From Pholiota molesta (Eukaryota; Basidiomycota; Agaricomycetes; Agaricales; Strophariaceae): a stretch of 64,000 nucleotides of DNA. The stretch is from contig JACGCK010000077.1 in the NCBI GenBank assembly GCA_014925825.1, forward strand, positions 62,001-126,000, written 5' to 3'. A program made the position numbers and the translations under genes. Every line of letters begins with the position of its first letter. Position 1 is the stretch's first letter. Under the pieces are notes generated by a model, which saw only the letters and a list, made by a program, of their open reading frames with translations, searched no databases and was not told the DNA's origin. This document shows positions 22,053 through 31,679 of this stretch, piece after piece.

Positions 22053-23335
22053 TCATAGGAAGCCGCCGCCTTTCCCGCTTCCAAATCGATCTCCGAGCCC
22101 TTTTGCCTCCTTCAACATTTTGCTCCGCTTCTCGTCGTCCATTAGCCTGCCGCCGAGACCCATATCGCGCGAATGATCCCAGATCCCAGGGATCTCTGAC
22201 TCTCCAGGTGTTTTCTTCCCCGTGACGGCGTGTTGGTCAACCAACGCTGCACCTCGTTTCTTACGCTACGAGTTCGAACATAAATTCTGATTAGCAAACA
22301 GGGGGAAAAAACCAGAGAGACAGAGGAGATATACGCACAGTGTGTTCCTCAACACCACGCCTGATGGCTTCTTCTTCCTCTTTCCGTCTCCTCTTTCGGG
22401 CTTTTTCGTCCAGGTCTTCGTCGACAGGGGCATCCGTGACGCGCCTCTTCTTCCCAGATACTTCGTCAGCGAGCCGTTGTTGCCGCTCAGCAGGTGTTTC
22501 AGTCCATAGCGAAGTGTCATTCTTCGAGGTGACCGCTGAGGGCGTCCCACGCGAGAACTGGCGTGCTTTTAGCTTTGTTGGGTCGAGATCTATGCGGATT
22601 CCAACGTTAGTAAAGGCATATACAGTCGATGGTAGTAGTAGATACACACTTCCAAGAAGGCTCGATGACGTAGGCGGGACCAACATCCACTCGTCTCGTT
22701 TCGCCGTCTTGGGCTTCGCTGCTTCCTACGCAAAGGACACAGGAATGAGTATCCACACCCCAGCACGACACCGCAACGAAACTTACCTCCGCTAGCTTCC
22801 GCCGCTTCTCCTCTCGTTCCATGAACTCCTTGACCGGATCCACGGCTTCATGATGCATGCCCGCAGGGAGCGGTTTGGGGCCTACATCGTCGTCACTATC
22901 ACTCTCGTCTCCATAGCCAGAAGTGGGGTCATACGTAGGCGCATAGCTGGGCATGGTCGGCCCGATAGCGCGCTTGCCGCCGCCGTGCGTCGGCGGCGTT
23001 GAGGTTGGGGGTGGCATCGAAGGCCCTGCGACGGGCCGCGTGTCGGGAGCGCGCTTCGTTTTCGTTGGTGCAGCGCCCTGAAGCCGTGGTGGCATGGAAG
23101 GCCCGATGCTAGGCCCTACGCTAGGGCCAGATGCTGGGCGCGGCCCAACGTCGTCGTCGTCGTCATCGTAGACCAGCGTCTTGGATTCTCTAGATGTCGC
23201 GCTTAGTAGATGTATGGGTATCTGGGGACCGATGTCGGCAGGGGGAGCTGGCTGGGGGCCGTCGTCTTCATCGTCGCTGGCACCTGACTGTGTGCGCTTC
23301 AGGAGGTGGGGAGGTATTTCAGGTCCAATGGGCAT
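22053..23335 (-). CDS. GPALPP motif / DUF3752 domain protein
   Basis: Homologue of human GPALPP1, a nuclear protein of unclear function. The N-terminal exon from 23335 carries repeated GP-x-(L/I/M)-PP-type motifs: MPIGPEIPPHLLKR, ADIGPQIPIHLL, SIGPSMPPRLQG and AIGPTMPSYAPTY, separated by acidic DEDD or DSDSDDD runs, then VKEFMEREEKRRK. Short exons follow with TAKRDEWMLVPPTSSSLLG, then LDPTKLKARQFSRG and SLWTETPAERQQRLADEVSG. The last exon contains the DUF3752 end: PGIWDHSRDMGLGGRLMDDE, then KRSKMLKEAKGLGDRFGSGK and GGFL before the stop at 22053. All exons fit one frame. Nuclear location is inferred from the basic runs. Confidence 0.85.
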
Positions 23336-23626
23336 GGCGTTCGTTGAGTAGCAGCGAAGACCAGTTGAGATTCTGGTAGCGCTTGTTTAGAACGGAGATA
23401 TTTGCCAAATAGAATTTATCGGGCCGCTGTTGCCGAAGCTGGAGTGGTTGCTTCTCGTCGTACGCAGTTCGTCTTCATCTTCCCGACTCCATTCGCAATT
23501 GATCAATTTCTCTTCTGTAATTCTGTAAGATTACACCTCTGCCTACAACTCCAGTATTAGGGCGCTCGATACTTCAGACGTATTCACTACACCTTCATCG
23601 CCGACTCCCGTATATTACCCAGAACG
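23336..23626. promoter_or_regulatory. divergent promoter region
   Basis: A 291-bp interval between the divergent start codons of the DUF3752 gene (minus) and the Rossmann-like gene (plus). It must carry both promoters. I see no clear TATA box; the assignment is positional. Confidence 0.45.
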
Positions 23627-24181
23627 ATGGGAGACAAACCCTCTGACCTCCCTCAGCGTAAAGCCCATCCTTCCAAATCCAAGGCAACCACCCCCTCCTC
23701 TTCCAACGACCAAAAAACCACCCCCATCGCCTTCATCTCCGGCCCCTCCGACGCCGATCCAGCCTACTTCGCCGCGCACTACGCCCCCGCGCTGCAGACC
23801 GCCATCGCCCAGGGGCATCGCTTCGTCATCGGGCCCTCGCGCGGCGTGGACACCCTCGCCTTCGAGTACCTGCGCAAGTCCGGCCTGCCGTCCCGCCGGA
23901 TCGCGCTGTACCTCAACGTCCACGAGGAGACGCACCTGAAGCCGGTGTTCAAGGGCTTCGAGGAGGCGGGCGGGCGGCTCGTCATGGTCAAGGGCGGGCA
24001 TGCGGAGAGGGACGAGGCGATGACGCGCGCGAGCCATTATGATATTCTGCGGTATCGCACGGAGGAAGAGTGTCGAGCCTTATACGGCGCGCATTATCAA
24101 AAACGTGTCTGTGAGACGGAACAGAATTTCTTGAGGAGGAAGTCGGGCATTGGGCTGGTCCTGCCTAAATCTCAATTATGA
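23627..24181 (+). CDS. small Rossmann-like (SLOG/deoxyribosyltransferase-type) protein
   Basis: An intact 184-residue, intronless gene with high GC and strong third-position bias, unlike its flanks. After a disordered Ser/Lys/Thr-rich N-terminus (about 30 residues), the core reads PIAFISGPSDADPAYFAAHY. The first strand ends in a GPSDA loop, then LQTAIAQGHRFVIGPSRGVD shows a second strand followed by a GPSRGVDT loop, and LPSRRIALYLNV and GGRLVMVKGGHAERDEAMTR follow. A strand-GP-loop-helix order with S-x-G(V)D is what nucleoside 2-deoxyribosyltransferase, LOG or SLOG-like nucleotide-binding folds show, so it may bind or cleave a nucleotide. That is inference from pattern. The C-terminus has EQNFLRRKSGIGLVLPKSQL. 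Confidence 0.7.
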   Translation: MGDKPSDLPQRKAHPSKSKATTPSSSNDQKTTPIAFISGPSDADPAYFAAHYAPALQTAIAQGHRFVIGPSRGVDTLAFEYLRKSGLPSRRIALYLNVHEETHLKPVFKGFEEAGGRLVMVKGGHAERDEAMTRASHYDILRYRTEEECRALYGAHYQKRVCETEQNFLRRKSGIGLVLPKSQL

Positions 24182-24483
24182 AACGACGAATGGATCGAAG
24201 ATCAGGATACCAGGGCATTTGAGCGAGTACACGATTGGGAAGACTTGCACTTTTCTGTGTTGTAAAATATCGAATCTTGACTGATATCAATAATAAAGGG
24301 CTGTAGTTTTATATATTCGGCGCCAACCTCCATGATTGTATTTTTTTTGATTGTAGTACATACATACGAGTTCATATTACCCATGTTCAAACCGATCAAA
24401 TAATCTGAGCCTCAGAACATCATCATCAACTCGATACACGTTACATTTATACCAACAAACGACCTACACATAATTACAAGGAA

Positions 24484-27454
24484 TCAAGCAACATACTTAT
24501 ACCGATTCCTATCCTCCGTACTCCTCTCCAAATACTCCGTCTCCACCAACGAATCAATCCGCCTCTTAATCGTCTCAACCTGGGGCACGAAGTGCCCCTT
24601 CACCGCGTCGATCGTCGCCGCCTTCAGCTGCTCGTATGTCATCTCCTTGCGCGCCTTCATGATGCGCACAATCGCAGCGTCGAGGTAATGTTTCCTGTCG
24701 TCTTCAATCGACGCATTGGTGCGCTTGGACTCTTCCGGCTGCAACAGAGCACGGAGAATACAATGAGAAAGAAAGATGTGATGCTAGAAGACGGAGGACG
24801 CACCGAAACTTTGACCTGGATCGAGTTGATGTGGATCTTCGCATGCGGGTCATCAAAGTCTGCATTGAACCGGAACACATCTGCATCGTTGACATCCTTG
24901 CCAGGCGGGATCTTCTTCAGCACCTTCTTCTTTCCACATGCCAGACTCTGCAGGGTCCTCCTAAGCTCGGCATCGTCTGAAAAAATAATCGAGAGCAGGT
25001 CAGCAAGGATCGACAGCATCTCGCAGAAGAACCCACCCATCCCAGTCAGCTCTTTGATGTCCGCGAACGGGATGTCCGTCGCGTCGTTGAACAGCAGCAG
25101 CACGACGGCCTGGAACAAGCTGACGGAGAGCTCCTTCATGCCCGCGTTGAACCGCGCCTTGAGCGTCGCCGTGCCGAGGCTGTGGTTCCAATCCAACACA
25201 TGCCCCGAATGCGCCGCCTTGTAAAATTCAGTGTATTTGGTCAACTCTTCTTGCATCTACAACGCCACCAGGTATAAGCATATGATAAGTTTGAGTATGG
25301 GGATGAGGAGAGGGCGCACGTTGGGGGGTAGGTCAACGAGGTGCTTCTGCGCGGAGAACGGCCAGGCGCTGCGCTGCAGCACCATCGCGTTCAGCTTCTG
25401 CCCCGGGCTGTCTTCGGGGAGCTTGGCGTGGTATTCGTGCATCGCCTCGCGCGAAAGGGCCAGATCCTTGAACATCTCCTCGCCCATCCCAAACTCAGGA
25501 TCGTATTCTGCAACGCAAACAATCGTCAACCAACAAGACCAGTAGAGGAAAATCAGCCCACCCACCTTCTTTCAACTTCTTCAACATCGCCTTCTCGAAA
25601 TCGTCCGACGCACTCCGCTCCAAGAGCAGCCTCCGCGCCAAGCTCCGGTGGTAGAACGTCCGGAAGACGTCCTTGTCGTCCGTGAACCGGTACAGCGCCA
25701 GCACCTTGTCCAGGAGCGCCTGGAACTCGGCGTCAGACGCTTTGCCCTGGCCCTTGCGCATCGCCTTGTCCACGTATTTCGCGATCATCTCCGCAGGCTT
25801 CGAGCGGCGCGCCTTGAAGCCCTTGCTGAACGCATCCGTGATAGCGTACAGGAAAACTTGGTCGGGCTGCATCCGGGGCAATTTGCTGGTGGAGGCCGCT
25901 GGGGTTGGAGGTGCGGCGGAAGGCGTGGGGGGAGCCGGTTCGATCTTCTCGGTGAGGAAAGACGTGGCGACCGTTTGATCCGCGAGTTCTTTGAAATCGA
26001 GGAGCCTTTGCACCATCTCGTCGTCTCGCGCTGCGTCGGTGACGATGTTTGAGACCGTTGTCTGCAAATACGCTCAGTGAGATTGAATAGCAAAATAGAT
26101 GGTAATCTTACTCGAATGTAGGCGGCGAAGGTGTCAGAAAGCGCTTTGGTCGCGTCGACTCTAGAGAACAGCGAGTACATCTTGCCCAACGCGGCGAAAT
26201 CTTTCTCCTCCATGTAGTTGGCCAAAGCTGGAGCAAATGGATAAATAACTTTTGATAGTAAAACTGAATTGACGAACTTGTCTTGGCGATCCACTCAGTC
26301 CTGCCTGCCCACAGAGACTGCTCAGTGGTCGTACCAACAATGCTCCAGGCAGCAATAGGAAGCACGGCCTGGACACGCGCAGCCTCTTCGTCAATGCGTG
26401 CCCGTGCATGATTGAAAAAGGCTTTCGGGTCGTCCTTGAGTTCCTCTGCCTTCTCTGCGGATTCAGCAAGGTAGAAGGATTGTGTCAGGTCGACATAGAG
26501 TTTCTCCAGAGTCGAATATTGATGATGGCGGACGAGATGCTGCACGAGAGTCGGTATAGCTGCACGATGAGGATGGGCGGCGCGCGTGCGCCGTTCCGTG
26601 TCTAGCCACGTTTGCACACCTTTGCGGAGTCTTTCGACTACTTGGGCGGAACCGAAGATTTGCTCGCCGATAAGGCGATAGGCAAGATCCCTGGAACCAT
26701 CATGAGTTGCGTGCTCGCCTACGTTCCTTCAAATCCCAACTCACCGTACATGCAGAATGTTCTTTTGGTTTACCACGTATATTTGATCAAGATAGGTCAA
26801 AATGGATTTGAGAAGAGCCTGAGGAAGTCAATATGTTGTCGAATTGATGGGCGGGTATGGATGCTCACAATATGTTCTTCGAACCATGCGAACGCTTTGT
26901 TGAACAGTACGAGCCACGCAACGTCCTCTTCTCCAGAGCTCGCCAAAAGCCTTGATAGATTCCCAACAGACTGCTCGAGCTCGATCTTGAGGATGTTATA
27001 CAAATCCTCTCCCTGATTTAAAACCGTGACCACCGAACGGCACGCATTGTAGACGCCCTCGTACGTAGCAGGGAGGGGGTCCGTGATAGTGAACTCGGGC
27101 TTGACGGTCAAGATGATTCGAATACATCGTCGAAGCAGCGCAAGTTGCTTGTCTGCAGCAGGGGGGTTGCTTTCTGTAAACGCAATCGTCATCACATCCT
27201 CTCTGATCCGATAGACCATGCGCACTATAGTCCCCAACGACCTGAATCCGAATGGGCCCATCCAATCTCTGGACATTGGTGGCCTTTGCCCTTGATCTAG
27301 AAGCGGAAGCAGAATCAGACTCGGCCGCCAACCGAGCAACTTTGCGAGGAGGAGAACCCGACCCATCGTCCACACCAGCCAAAGCGGTGGGTAATAGACT
27401 TGTCAAGCCATCTGAAGACTGTGGTAGAGTAAGCAGGAAAGATACACTGGTCAT
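24484..27454 (-). CDS. cullin, CUL4-like
   Basis: A cullin scaffold of a Cullin-RING ubiquitin ligase, most like CUL4. The start at 27454 (MTSVSFLLTLPQSSDG...) gives a Ser/Ala-rich disordered N-terminus. Cullin repeats follow: PLPATYEGVYNACRSVV, LYNILKIELEQSV, LTYLDQIYVVNQKNILHVRD, then AYRLIGEQIF. The C-terminal cullin homology region has DKDVFRTFYHRSLARRLLLE, RSASDDFEKAMLKKLKE, EYDPEFGMGEEMFKDLALSR, VLDWNHSLGTATLKARF and ADIKELTGM. The winged-helix end shows the neddylation site (DAAIVRIMKARKEMTYEQLK, Lys of RIMK) and ends RNRYKYVA at 24484. At least nine exons, most with good splice sites; one donor is GTTCGT. The frame changes between GPIRIQ and RMVYRIREDVM near 27235, so the N-terminal junction is uncertain. 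CSN7 in this window belongs to the complex that removes Nedd8 from cullins. Confidence 0.9.
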
Positions 27455-28193
27455 ATTTGATGGGGTTGCGTCGAGTGATCAGTATCATCGACTAATCCTC
27501 GTCGATGTCGGAGGAGTGATGAGGGAGAGGTCCGTGCGCGTGATTGCTGATTTTGGTAACACTTGCTAATTCTGGATTTTTGCAATTTCCTTTTTGAGGA
27601 CTAAGCAAGTGCAATGCCGACGTAGCCGAGTGCTGCCTCCGTACGCCTTCAGTCAATGCGAATCATGTAGGATTAGGGAATGTAAAATTCTTTCACTGAG
27701 CTTTTAAATGAACTATTATCTATAATATTCTGTCTTTCTCTCCTTGCCCTAGGATGCCAGAAGCAGCCAGCTCATAATAAAAATCGCAAAAAAATCACGA
27801 TGCCCACAGAGCCAAACCTATGCCAAACAACATCGGATTCGGCAGGCTAGGTGATGGCCGGGGTTGGCATGTACTACCTCACTATTGTTTTACCATCTCT
27901 ACACATTGCTCAGAAATGCAACCACGCACGGCCGCCTAGCATTTCAGATGCGACTTGGATGCGACACTTGTTCTAAAGCGACGCGCAAGCTTGTTGGTTA
28001 TGAGGTAATTCTGACAGCAGGCAATTCATTCTTGTGGCGCCCAGCAACCTTGTTTCCACTAAGTTGACCATGCCTGGAAACATCATTGTATTTCTTGACT
28101 GCCAGTTACGAATGCCGTTATGTGTATTCCACGTATTGTTCTTGCTGATATCTGAATCTCCTCAGGGTGCCCAAGGATAGTGAAGACCAAACC
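27455..28193. other. intergenic region
   Basis: About 740 bp holding the cullin promoter and the upstream region of repeat protein A. No gene is recognised. The end nearest 28190 becomes promoter-like with a TATA box. Confidence 0.4.
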
Positions 28194-28223
28194 GTATATA
28201 TAATCGAATCTTCGAAGTTCGAA
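28194..28223 (+). promoter_or_regulatory. TATA box and heat-shock-element-like inverted GAA/TTC array before repeat protein A
   Basis: GTATATATAAT at 28194-28204, 76-86 bp upstream of the ATG. Immediately after it (28206-28223) comes GAATCTTCGAAGTTCGAA, alternating GAA and TTC blocks that match the general plan of a heat-shock element (GAAnnTTC), though with uneven spacing. The TATA assignment is supported by similar boxes before the paralogues; the stress-response reading is inference. Confidence 0.45.
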
Positions 28224-28279
28224 TCACTTCAAAAATTTCTACTCACTTCTCCCATTCCCTCCCACTAATCACACAAGAT

Positions 28280-29125
28280 ATGAACTCTTCAGGTATCCCA
28301 TCTTCAACGAACACTTCGTCCTCTTCTAACGCCGTTTCTCCAGAGCAGGCCCCCATTCCTTCTGCTGAACGCGTTATCCGGGTCAACGTCTCCAACCGTA
28401 ACGAAGTAGGCGCTGGCCGCTTACCTGTTCCATCTTCCGCTCCGTGCGTGTCCACGCAAGTATTCAAAGGGAAACAAAGATTCATGGGATCCGTCGAGAA
28501 TCGCAATATCGACCCCGATCTGGCATTCAGTCCTCAACACCCTCTTCAAACCTTTATCGGAAAGCAAGAGTTCACGAAACTGGTGACGAACGTTAACGAG
28601 GCCGGACCGGATCGTGCCAGTCAAACCAAGATGCAGGACATCGGCGACGGCATTCGGGTCAGCGTCCCTCTTCAGCACTTTGACGGCGATCAGATCTTTC
28701 GCGACGGCGTGAAGAACTCAAATACTCTCAACTCTAATAATCACACTTACAACTCGGGAAACATTGGCGGTATAATCAACGGCAGTCCCTCCGTCCCAAA
28801 TGTGCCTTCTTCGGGGGACTTCGATGCATTGGACGACGTCGAGGTCCTCCAATCCTTCACCGGAGGCCAAAAGTTCTGCAAGGACGTCGATAACAATAAC
28901 ACCATCAATTTGAGGGACAGCATCCTCAGCTCAGGAAACATCGGTAGCACCACCTTCGTCCGAGTTGACGGCGTAGATGTTAGCGGACAGATACCCACAG
29001 CCATTCCACAGCAGTCGGGCGATGTGAGCTGGGCTAAGCGTATATTGCGAAAGAACTTGCTTCAGCGTTTCCACGGGAAACAGGAATTTATGGGCAATGT
29101 AACGGACAGGAACACGGTTAATTAA
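28280..29125 (+). CDS. Asn-rich GxQxF repeat protein A (five units)
   Basis: Function unknown. This intronless, intact 281-codon gene encodes a secretion-signal-free, Ser/Asn-rich protein. After a Ser/Thr/Pro-rich leader (residues 1-33) and a half-unit (VSNRNEVGAG at 37-46), it has five copies of a 15-residue motif: FKGKQRFMGSVENRN (62-76), FIGKQEFTKLVTNVN (92-106), FDGDQIFRDGVKNSN (134-148), FTGGQKFCKDVDNNN (193-207) and FHGKQEFMGNVTDRN (264-278). Units 3 and 4 are each followed by an Asn-rich tract ending SGNIGG or SGNIGS, a higher-order duplication. G3, Q5, F7, V11 and the last N are invariant. No membrane segment is visible. The alternating hydrophobic/polar pattern and Gly/Asn turns suggest short beta-arches (beta-solenoid or amyloid-like), an inference. 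Confidence 0.8.
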   Translation: MNSSGIPSSTNTSSSSNAVSPEQAPIPSAERVIRVNVSNRNEVGAGRLPVPSSAPCVSTQVFKGKQRFMGSVENRNIDPDLAFSPQHPLQTFIGKQEFTKLVTNVNEAGPDRASQTKMQDIGDGIRVSVPLQHFDGDQIFRDGVKNSNTLNSNNHTYNSGNIGGIINGSPSVPNVPSSGDFDALDDVEVLQSFTGGQKFCKDVDNNNTINLRDSILSSGNIGSTTFVRVDGVDVSGQIPTAIPQQSGDVSWAKRILRKNLLQRFHGKQEFMGNVTDRNTVN

Positions 29126-30137
29126 TTCGAATAATGGATATGTTAATTCTGGAAATCGTTGGACAGTTGTTGGGTAGACTTTTAACTAGTAATCTGTACG
29201 GACTAATACTTGGTATTTAAACTGGACAATTTTTTACATAAATAGAACGTTTTATAATGTATTATGGCTATGCGATATCTGCAGCTGTTCTTGTGTATGA
29301 TAGATCACAATGAACACTTCTGTATTTTCATTCTGACCTCGCTGTGCATCGATGCACCATTCATTCGTGCCACCGCCGCGGAGTCGGAAATGTTGATTGA
29401 AATCTCAACGGCATTTCCCGTGAATGATTCATGAACTCAGGCTGAGAGAGCTTGGAGAGAGCAAGTAATAATTAGGAAGATGAAGACACAATACCATGTA
29501 TTCGATGGAGAATACAAATACGCGTAGCTTGAAGGCCATAGAGCTATATCTATTCCTGATTTTTATCGGAGATGCGATAAATTTCAACGTCACGGTTAAT
29601 TCGAAACTCTAAATTCCCAATCAGAGTCAGATTAAGTACCATGCATCGACGAATTGAGCTCCTTGAAGGCGAATCGTCTACGCACTTTATTTGAAGGCGC
29701 GGCCATCTTACATTTGTTCTCAGTTAGTCGCCAGATATTTCCTTGCGGGCCACCGATTCCAGGCATCTGAATGTGATAAGGCAGCCAGAAGTGGGAGTAC
29801 GTAAAATGTATTCGTGTTCTGTAGCCCACAAGTGTCAAAACAAGAATTCCGGGTAGCACATGTGATTGGGATTTTTATTCTCTTGCTATAAACAGAAGGT
29901 TTGTTTTGTATTTTACCATTTTATACACATAACTTATGGAAGGGTGTTCGTCGCTTCTTACGTTGGTTTCCGACACAAACAAGATGGCTGAAAAGAGTCA
30001 CTTTTATTGTCTCTCCCTACATTCTACTCCAGCAAAGCTGTGGGCATTATTTTGTGGATACCTTGGCTGTGGGCGTCATGGCCGACGAAACCGCTGGCCG
30101 AATCGCTCACAGAAGAAAGGCAGTTAGAACCTGAAGG
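29126..30137. other. intergenic region between repeat proteins A and B
   Basis: About 1 kb, AT-rich just after the stop at 29125 (terminator region). Short frames at 29632-29859 (minus) and 29901-30134 (plus) show no recognisable motif. No third repeat-protein copy is seen here. Confidence 0.35.
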
Positions 30138-30147
30138 AATATAAATA
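30138..30147 (+). promoter_or_regulatory. TATA-like box upstream of repeat protein B
   Basis: AATATAAATA at 30138-30147, about 60 bp before the ATG at 30206. Position and form match the boxes of the two paralogous genes. Confidence 0.5.
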
Positions 30148-30205
30148 CGGTATCTGCGTTGTATCTGCAATTAAACTCCCTCTCTTATTTTTGTTGCAGT
30201 GCAGA

Positions 30206-31009
30206 ATGCCCTTTAGCTTAACCAATCTTTTCAAGAAGAAGTCCAAGACGAGCGCGGTCTCGGACTCGGATCCCTTGACACCTTCACCAATTCCCGCAAA
30301 CATTCCTTCATCTCCGCTTACTGCGCTGGCCGTAGTCAGTTCCGGCCATTTTGATACTCCTCAAGCCGTCAACCAAACCGTTTCGGATGCGCAAGCTTCG
30401 CCAGACGATACTTCGCCAGACGATTCTGCGCTGGTGCCAGCACCCGAGTCTAGTTCGACTTCACCTGCCTTCGACTCCCAATCGGATGCGACAACCAACG
30501 ACGTCACTCTCCACTTAATCAAGGGCAAGCAAAAGTTCCGTGCTGAGGTTACCAATCATAATGAAGCCGGCAAGGGAGCTATTCAGAAATATGAAGGAGG
30601 CCAACAGTTCTTTGAACATGTAACGAATAACAATATAACCTCCCAACCACTCCCCTTGACCGCTGGTTCCTCTTCTCTCGGTCCAACTCAACACATTACG
30701 GGCAGTCAAGTCTACTACTCTGGGATGACCACCAACAACACTCTCGGCAGGGGTACAACCCAGTTCATCGATGGTGATCAGGAGTTTTGGGGCCCTGTCA
30801 TCAACAACAACTTCCATTCAGTCAATAGGAACAATAATAATACAACCCCTAGCGACAACGCTCAACCGATCCACGAAGCAGCTCAAGCATCAGCCCTTGC
30901 CACAGATCATCCAGGTTAGTGTGTTAGCACGTCATACAAGCCTCATACTCATTCAGGCCGTCATCTCTTCTGCGTTAATTCTGCGGATAAAACAGCAGCT
31001 GAGATCTAA
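30206..31009 (+). CDS. Asn-rich GxQxF repeat protein B (four units)
   Basis: Function unknown; paralogue of the genes at 19.9 and 28.3 kb. I choose the ATG at 30206 (MPFSLTNLFKKKSKTSAVSD) over an in-frame one at 30191 because the basic LFKxK start is shared with protein C. A Ser/Pro/Asp-rich disordered linker (20-100) leads to four repeat units: IKGKQKFRAEVTNHN (105-119), YEGGQQFFEHVTNNN (129-143), ITGSQVYYSGMTTNN (164-178) and IDGDQEFWGPVINNN (188-202), with 24-35-residue spacing. Exon 1 ends at CCAG/GTTAGT (30914) and splices to 30957. In that frame the protein ends in NSADKTAAEI at 31009. If one base has been lost, the alternative frame to 31022 ends LILRIKQQLRSKIT, closer to the helical C-terminus of protein C. 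Confidence 0.75.
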
Positions 31010-31679
31010 GATAACAGCATAGTTTAAGATTACATGGAGTTGTTTGTCGTGTTAGGCTTAAATGCTAGTGGTATAATATTATTGCAACCGCTGTAGGCTC
31101 AGCAGTACAGCTGCACTTCACTTTAACATAAGCTCATCCATGATCAGCCCTATATGAATAGGAATCAATTGGTACTATGTCTCCAAAGCTGTTTTTTTCT
31201 AGACAATTGAGAGGCATTTTCTGCTCCCAATGGCCAAAATCAGGCAGACGATCAAAATAAATTCCATAAATGGCGTCTATAAGTCCATAATGGGAAGCAA
31301 GCTGATAGCTTCCTTTGAGTACTCGCCAATCATCAAGTATTTGTAATGCCTTTGAGTTGCAGTATATAAATCGCAGCCATTTCCTCTGAGGTACAGATAT
31401 TCCTCGCAATGTAGAGTCTGACAACAGAGCGCTTGCCGGTCGACGATAATCCATGCCAAGCAAGGCTTTCTGTATGATTCGGACTCTGGGGCGCACAGTG
31501 CACGAGAGATTTTCGTACTTAATATAATGATACGGTAACGTGGTGCAGTGCTGCCGTGGTAAACCGAACCTCTTCTAAGGTTCAGAAGGAAGTTCAATGG
31601 GTTCAATTATGAGCGCAACCGTAATCATCAAGCTATAAACCACATCGAGATAGATTTCTCGCCAGTGAGTTGATATATA
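31010..31679. other. region between repeat protein B and the foldback element, unassigned minus-strand frames
   Basis: Two overlapping minus-strand frames (31134-31496, 120 codons; 31277-31606, 109 codons) are open, the first reading LRFIYCNSKALQILDDWRVL and YGLIDAIYGIYFDRLPDFGH. It might be a gene fragment, but no family is recognised and no splice-supported extension is clear. Confidence 0.3.

Noticed and set aside
22340..22795. 151-codon Ser/Arg-rich plus-strand frame
   Set aside because: Antisense to the exons of the DUF3752 protein; composition is the complement of Glu/Lys-rich coding sequence.
24592..25224. 210-codon plus-strand frame and other plus-strand frames to 26052
   Set aside because: They lie opposite cullin exons whose minus-strand product includes the neddylation and cullin-homology motifs.
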